Origin: Chryseobacterium culicis
GTDB lineage: Bacteria; Bacteroidota; Bacteroidia; Flavobacteriales; Weeksellaceae
Assembly (NCBI RefSeq): GCF_002979755.1
Contig: NZ_PCPP01000001.1
Location: forward strand, 1,768,665 to 1,832,664
Direction: 5' to 3'
DNA length: 64,000 nucleotides
The notes beneath the pieces are model-generated. The model was not told the origin of the DNA. It saw only the letters and a list, made by a program, of their open reading frames with translations, and ran no database searches. The position numbers and the translations under genes were made by a program. Numbering within the stretch: position 1 is the stretch's first letter; each line of letters opens with the position of its first letter. Positions 60,920-64,000 of this stretch are shown here, piece after piece.

Positions 60920-61933
60920 ATGAAACATACCATAAACAGCCCGTCTTCGGACCTGGCCGGATTATATACTTTATCCCTCCGAATGGTGATCGGGTGGACT
61001 TACTTTTCAGCGTTCTGGCGCCGACTTATCCTTGAAAACAAACTTATTCCTGACGAAAAAGGATACATAGGAGAAAAATTCAATCATTTTTTACCTAATG
61101 CCCTAGGCATAAAACCTATTATTGAATATCTTGTTACCCATCCGGATGCCTTAGAGCGCTCCATGATCATCTTTACCATTATTGAAGCCGTTGTAGGATT
61201 ATTCATTATTCTCGGATTATTTACACGGTTAATGAGTATCGGAATTTTCAGTCTTGCCCTCGGGATATTATTAGGTTCCGGCTGGCTGGGAACAACCTGT
61301 CTTGATGAATGGCAAATCGGAGTTTTAGGAGTTGCTGGCGGATTTGTTCTGTTTCTTACCGGAAGCGGTCCTTATTCACTGGATTATTATTTCATGAAGA
61401 ATAACAAAAATTTCACTCAAAAAAGATGGTTTCAGTGGCTTGGCTCAGGAAATTTTCCTGTCCAACAACCCAAAGTTCTTGTACTGGCAGGTTCGTTTAT
61501 CATATTCGGTTTAACTCTTTTTACCAATCAGTATTTCCATGGAGGTGTATGGGGAACCCTGCATAATAAATCAGTAAAACCGAAGCTGGAAATTTCAAAT
61601 ATTTCTCATACTAAGTCGGATTTAAAATTTGAAGTGTACAGAACGGAAGGAGCCGATGTGTATGGCTCTTTCCTGATAGGCATTCATATTCTGGACAAAA
61701 ATGGCAATATTTTAAAAGCGATGGATCATAAAGAACTTGCCGGATTGTCCAAAGAAAATATAAAAAACCATTACGTTGCCAAAGTGAAACCGGGAAAGCA
61801 CAGTCTGGTAGTTCCATTGGGAGCAAAGGCTGATGTAATTTTGAATATTGATGACATTCTTCATAAAAGTGAAATTCAGACTCTAAAACTGATTGATGTC
61901 AGCGGGATTGAGTGGATAGAGAGGATTGATTAG
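60920..61933 (+). CDS. DoxD/DoxX-like membrane protein with C-terminal DoxA-like region (TQO-type)
   Basis: The 337-residue protein has an N-terminal membrane domain with four helices (SLRMVIGWTYFSAFWRRLI; MIIFTIIEAVVGLFIILGLF; GIFSLALGILLGSGWLG; IGVLGVAGGFVLFLTGSGPYS), as in DoxD. A C-terminal soluble domain (about 215-335) resembles DoxA. In thermoacidophiles these form thiosulfate:quinone oxidoreductase, where the two subunits are separate. Here they are fused, and thiosulfate use in this organism is not demonstrated. Confidence 0.8.
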   Translation: MKHTINSPSSDLAGLYTLSLRMVIGWTYFSAFWRRLILENKLIPDEKGYIGEKFNHFLPNALGIKPIIEYLVTHPDALERSMIIFTIIEAVVGLFIILGLFTRLMSIGIFSLALGILLGSGWLGTTCLDEWQIGVLGVAGGFVLFLTGSGPYSLDYYFMKNNKNFTQKRWFQWLGSGNFPVQQPKVLVLAGSFIIFGLTLFTNQYFHGGVWGTLHNKSVKPKLEISNISHTKSDLKFEVYRTEGADVYGSFLIGIHILDKNGNILKAMDHKELAGLSKENIKNHYVAKVKPGKHSLVVPLGAKADVILNIDDILHKSEIQTLKLIDVSGIEWIERID

Positions 61934-61960
61934 GGATTCGCGGTGCGGGGCGTCGGTTTT

Positions 61961-62028
61961 ATGTTTTGGCTGAAGCCGATCCTTGCTTATAATAGAGAAA
62001 GCGGACTAAAGTCCGCTCCTATTGATAT
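61961..62028 (+). repeat. Paired-hairpin repeat, copy D
   Basis: TTTTGGCTGAAGCCGAT (61964-61980) is followed by GCGGACTAAAGTCCGC (62001-62016) and TCCTATTGA. The second stem again keeps pairing while differing from copies A-C. Confidence 0.85.
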
Positions 62029-62055
62029 TTGAAATTATTATTTCAATATTCTGCT

Positions 62056-62652
62056 CTATTTTTCTGCGATAACTACATGGTAACTGCATGAGCTGTCCGG
62101 ATCTAGTTTGAGGACTTTTATTTCAAGTAAAACATCCAGCCCCATTGTATCGCAAACTCCCTGTATGAAAGGTTTTATGACCGGCCATTTCAGTAAACCC
62201 GCAATCTGCAGGCTCTGAGTGATTTTATGATAGCGGTCTACTCCTTTAATCAGTAATTCACATTTGTAGTCATTTAATTCTTTAAATTCAAAGTTATATT
62301 CGGGACTGGATGTAAAAATTGCTCCTATCAGTATTTTTGCTACAGCGGGAATACCAGGCTGCAGGTTAGGTTTTGTTTCAAGATTTCTCAGCGCCATTCT
62401 TGATCCGAGATCATACATAAAAGTACTGGAAAGCTGTTCTATAGCCTCTGCCCCATAAAGTTTTCCGATTTGTTTGAGCATCCCTCCATAAAAAGCTCCT
62501 GTAATATCAGACAAGCGCTGCGTAAGTTCAGTAAAGGTTTTGGGAAAGAAATCTGAAATAATCTGGGCTTGATTCATTTCAGGAAGATAAACATCATTTT
62601 CTCTGAAGTAGGATAATGCGGCATAAGTTTCCGGCAATTGAATTTGATTCAT
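62056..62652 (-). CDS. Hypothetical protein, possible V4R/ATC-hydrolase-like fold
   Basis: The 198-residue soluble protein has helices IISDFFPKTFTELTQRLSDITGAFYGGMLKQIGKLYGAEAIEQLS, then strands EYNFEFKELNDYKCELLIKGVDRYH and the end LEIKVLKLDPDSSCSYHVVIAEK. I do not recognise the family with confidence. The helix-then-strand ending with Cys resembles 4-vinyl reductase-like or L-2-amino-thiazoline-4-carboxylate hydrolase-like proteins. It stands alone between a repeat and a spacer. Confidence 0.6.
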   Translation of the reverse strand: MNQIQLPETYAALSYFRENDVYLPEMNQAQIISDFFPKTFTELTQRLSDITGAFYGGMLKQIGKLYGAEAIEQLSSTFMYDLGSRMALRNLETKPNLQPGIPAVAKILIGAIFTSSPEYNFEFKELNDYKCELLIKGVDRYHKITQSLQIAGLLKWPVIKPFIQGVCDTMGLDVLLEIKVLKLDPDSSCSYHVVIAEK

Positions 62653-63043
62653 ATTTAATACGTTATTAGTGTTTTGAAATCATGGTTTAATTAGGTGATA
62701 CACCGAAACACACCACCTCATACAGCTTCTGAAATGGGGAAGTTGTTTTTATGGAATATAAAAAGTAGCTGTGTCAACTGTGTTTAATACATGAAGTTCA
62801 GATAAAATCCGATACTGTATTGGGGTAAATCCTTTTTGATTGGATTGTTGAATGGAGAGGGAATGTATTCATACTTTTTTCATTTGGTACGGTAAAGCTA
62901 GAAAAAATAAATAAATTCTCCAATATGTGATATTATTTTTCATTGAACAAAATCACAATCTAAAGGTATTGAATGATACTATTTTACATCAGAAACAACA
63001 TAAAAAAACCTTCGAAATTTTCGAAGGTTTTTATTATTATAAT
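62653..63043. other. 391-bp spacer before the MFS exporter terminator
   Basis: I see no gene. The only clear structure is the terminator listed next. The middle is unstructured AT-rich sequence. Confidence 0.5.
63003..63032. terminator. Terminator after the MFS exporter
   Basis: AAAACCTTCGAAA and TTTCGAAGGTTTT form a perfect stem with almost no loop, flanked by an A-run on the left, which gives the T-tract on the minus strand. Confidence 0.9.
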
Positions 63044-64000
63044 TTAGTGCATGGCTTCACTCAAATCTATTTTTTCTTTGCTCTTTCTTTCTTTTACAAG
63101 TAAGATAAACGGAATACATATCAGGAATACGATTCCGAGGTAAAGAAATACATCCATATAGGATAATACCGTTGCTTGTTTCGTTACGGATAAGTCGAGC
63201 ATTTTATACGCGGCATTCATTGCTGCATCAGGAGTCATTCCTTTCGCTATAAAATTTGCTTTAAGGGCGGCAAGTCTTTGCTGAACATCAAAGCTGTTTT
63301 CGTCAAGGTGGGAAATCAGGTTATTCCTGTATTTCTGACCAGCATTGGCAATAAAAGTTGTGATTGCTGCAATCCCGAAAGATCCTCCCAGCTGTCTCAT
63401 CATCCCTGTAAAAGCGGCTCCCTGACCAATTTCCTGCCCTTTCAGTGTACTTAATGACAAAGAGGTAATCGGAATAAACAATAATCCTAAACCTGCTCCT
63501 CTCACGATCAGCATCCAGAAGAAGGCATCTTTACTGGTATCCGGTGTCAGAATTTTGTATCCCCAGAAGCTATAGACAAAGAAGATGAATAATCCTAAAG
63601 AAACCAGAATCTGCTGTTTTGCTCCTTTTGCCAGTAATCTACCAATGATAGGCATCATAAAGGCCGTCGTTAAAGCTGCCGGAATCATCAGTGCACCTGA
63701 CTGAAGTGCCGTCCACCCTAAAATACTCTGGGTATACAGTGGAACGATGAATGTAGAACCATACAGCCCGAATCCAAGCACGAATGACATCATGGTTCCG
63801 ATTCTTAAATTGCTGTTTTTAAGTACCCTGAGCTCAACGATTGGATATTTAAAGGTAAGTTCTCTCCAAAGGAATAATATAAATCCTAAAATTGCGGCTA
63901 CTGTGAAGGCTACAATCATTCCGCTTTCAAACCAGTCTTCTTCATGTCCTCTTTCCAGAATGAACTGTAATGAACCTACTGTTACTGCCAGCAATCCAAT
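63044..64000 (-). CDS. MFS multidrug exporter of the DHA2 (EmrB/QacA) family, 5' truncated at the window end
   Basis: The frame stays open to the last base of the window, so the N-terminal half is missing. About 318 residues are visible with seven or eight membrane helices, among them MIVAFTVAAILGFILFLWRE, TMMSFVLGFGLYGSTFIVPLYTQSILGWTALQSGALMIPAAL, LGLFIFFVYSFWGY and FLYLGIVFLICIPFILL. The block QSGALMIPAALTTAFMMPIIGRL and the GMMRQLGGSFGIAAITTFIAN motif are typical of 14-helix DHA2 exporters. It is probably the EmrB-type inner-membrane component of a drug efflux system whose other parts are outside the window. Confidence 0.9.
   Translation of the reverse strand: MGLLAVTVGSLQFILERGHEEDWFESGMIVAFTVAAILGFILFLWRELTFKYPIVELRVLKNSNLRIGTMMSFVLGFGLYGSTFIVPLYTQSILGWTALQSGALMIPAALTTAFMMPIIGRLLAKGAKQQILVSLGLFIFFVYSFWGYKILTPDTSKDAFFWMLIVRGAGLGLLFIPITSLSLSTLKGQEIGQGAAFTGMMRQLGGSFGIAAITTFIANAGQKYRNNLISHLDENSFDVQQRLAALKANFIAKGMTPDAAMNAAYKMLDLSVTKQATVLSYMDVFLYLGIVFLICIPFILLVKERKSKEKIDLSEAMH

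Overview
The window is AT-rich chromosomal DNA from a member of the Bacteroidota, most likely a Chryseobacterium-like flavobacterium (Weeksellaceae). This is an inference from gene content: a TonB-dependent receptor with an N-terminal carboxypeptidase-regulatory domain, many lipoprotein and Gln-ending signal peptides, a DUF6526 protein with a tiny lipoprotein partner, start sites without strong Shine-Dalgarno sequences and a TAnnTTTG-type -7 box. No rRNA, tRNA, CRISPR array, transposase or integrase was seen.

Layout. 1-2812: 3' part of an McrBC-type restriction operon. 3192-10544: scattered single genes (acyltransferase, hydrolases, lipoprotein, XRE regulator, secreted C10 cysteine peptidase). 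10644-20015: an accessory region centred on R-body (Reb) genes. It has a small rebB, four accessory genes, a divergent RebB-like gene, five tandem near-identical rebB copies separated by hairpins, and a convergent four-gene operon with a sensor kinase, a LuxR-type response regulator, a membrane protein and an unknown protein. A hypothetical gene split by an in-frame amber stop lies on its left flank. 20223-29235: exporter, AraC and Crp regulators, siderophore-interacting protein, oxidoreductases, Xaa-Pro aminopeptidase, topoisomerase IB. 29367-41222: a nickel/urea region on the minus strand with ureABC, a beta-barrel protein, ureEFGD, a NicO/UreH-like transporter, a urea transporter, a TonB receptor and an AraC regulator. 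41629-64000: pruA, small lipoproteins, a TPR-AraC regulator, a thioredoxin-like protein, cell-surface proteins around a duplicated fabH 3' end, fabH, corA, a patatin-FAD oxidase operon, tag, a DoxD-like protein and the 3' part of an MFS exporter.

How the genes work together. The urease block appears self-contained: urea entry, nickel entry, apo-enzyme and the UreDEFG maturation machinery. The reb block is probably a tunable protein-ribbon system, with many copies of the ribbon subunit and a neighbouring two-component system as the obvious candidate regulator; this link rests on position only.

Non-coding structure is unusually rich. Many spacers carry arrays whose sequence differs from place to place but whose period is always 7 bp, several of them in inverted pairs. 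Four copies of a paired-hairpin element show compensatory base changes. A second inverted element (GATTCCTACGGAATGACA) occurs twice. The most interesting loci are the reb cluster (including an A10 run that would join two of its genes by a -1 shift), the heptamer arrays and the paired-hairpin family.
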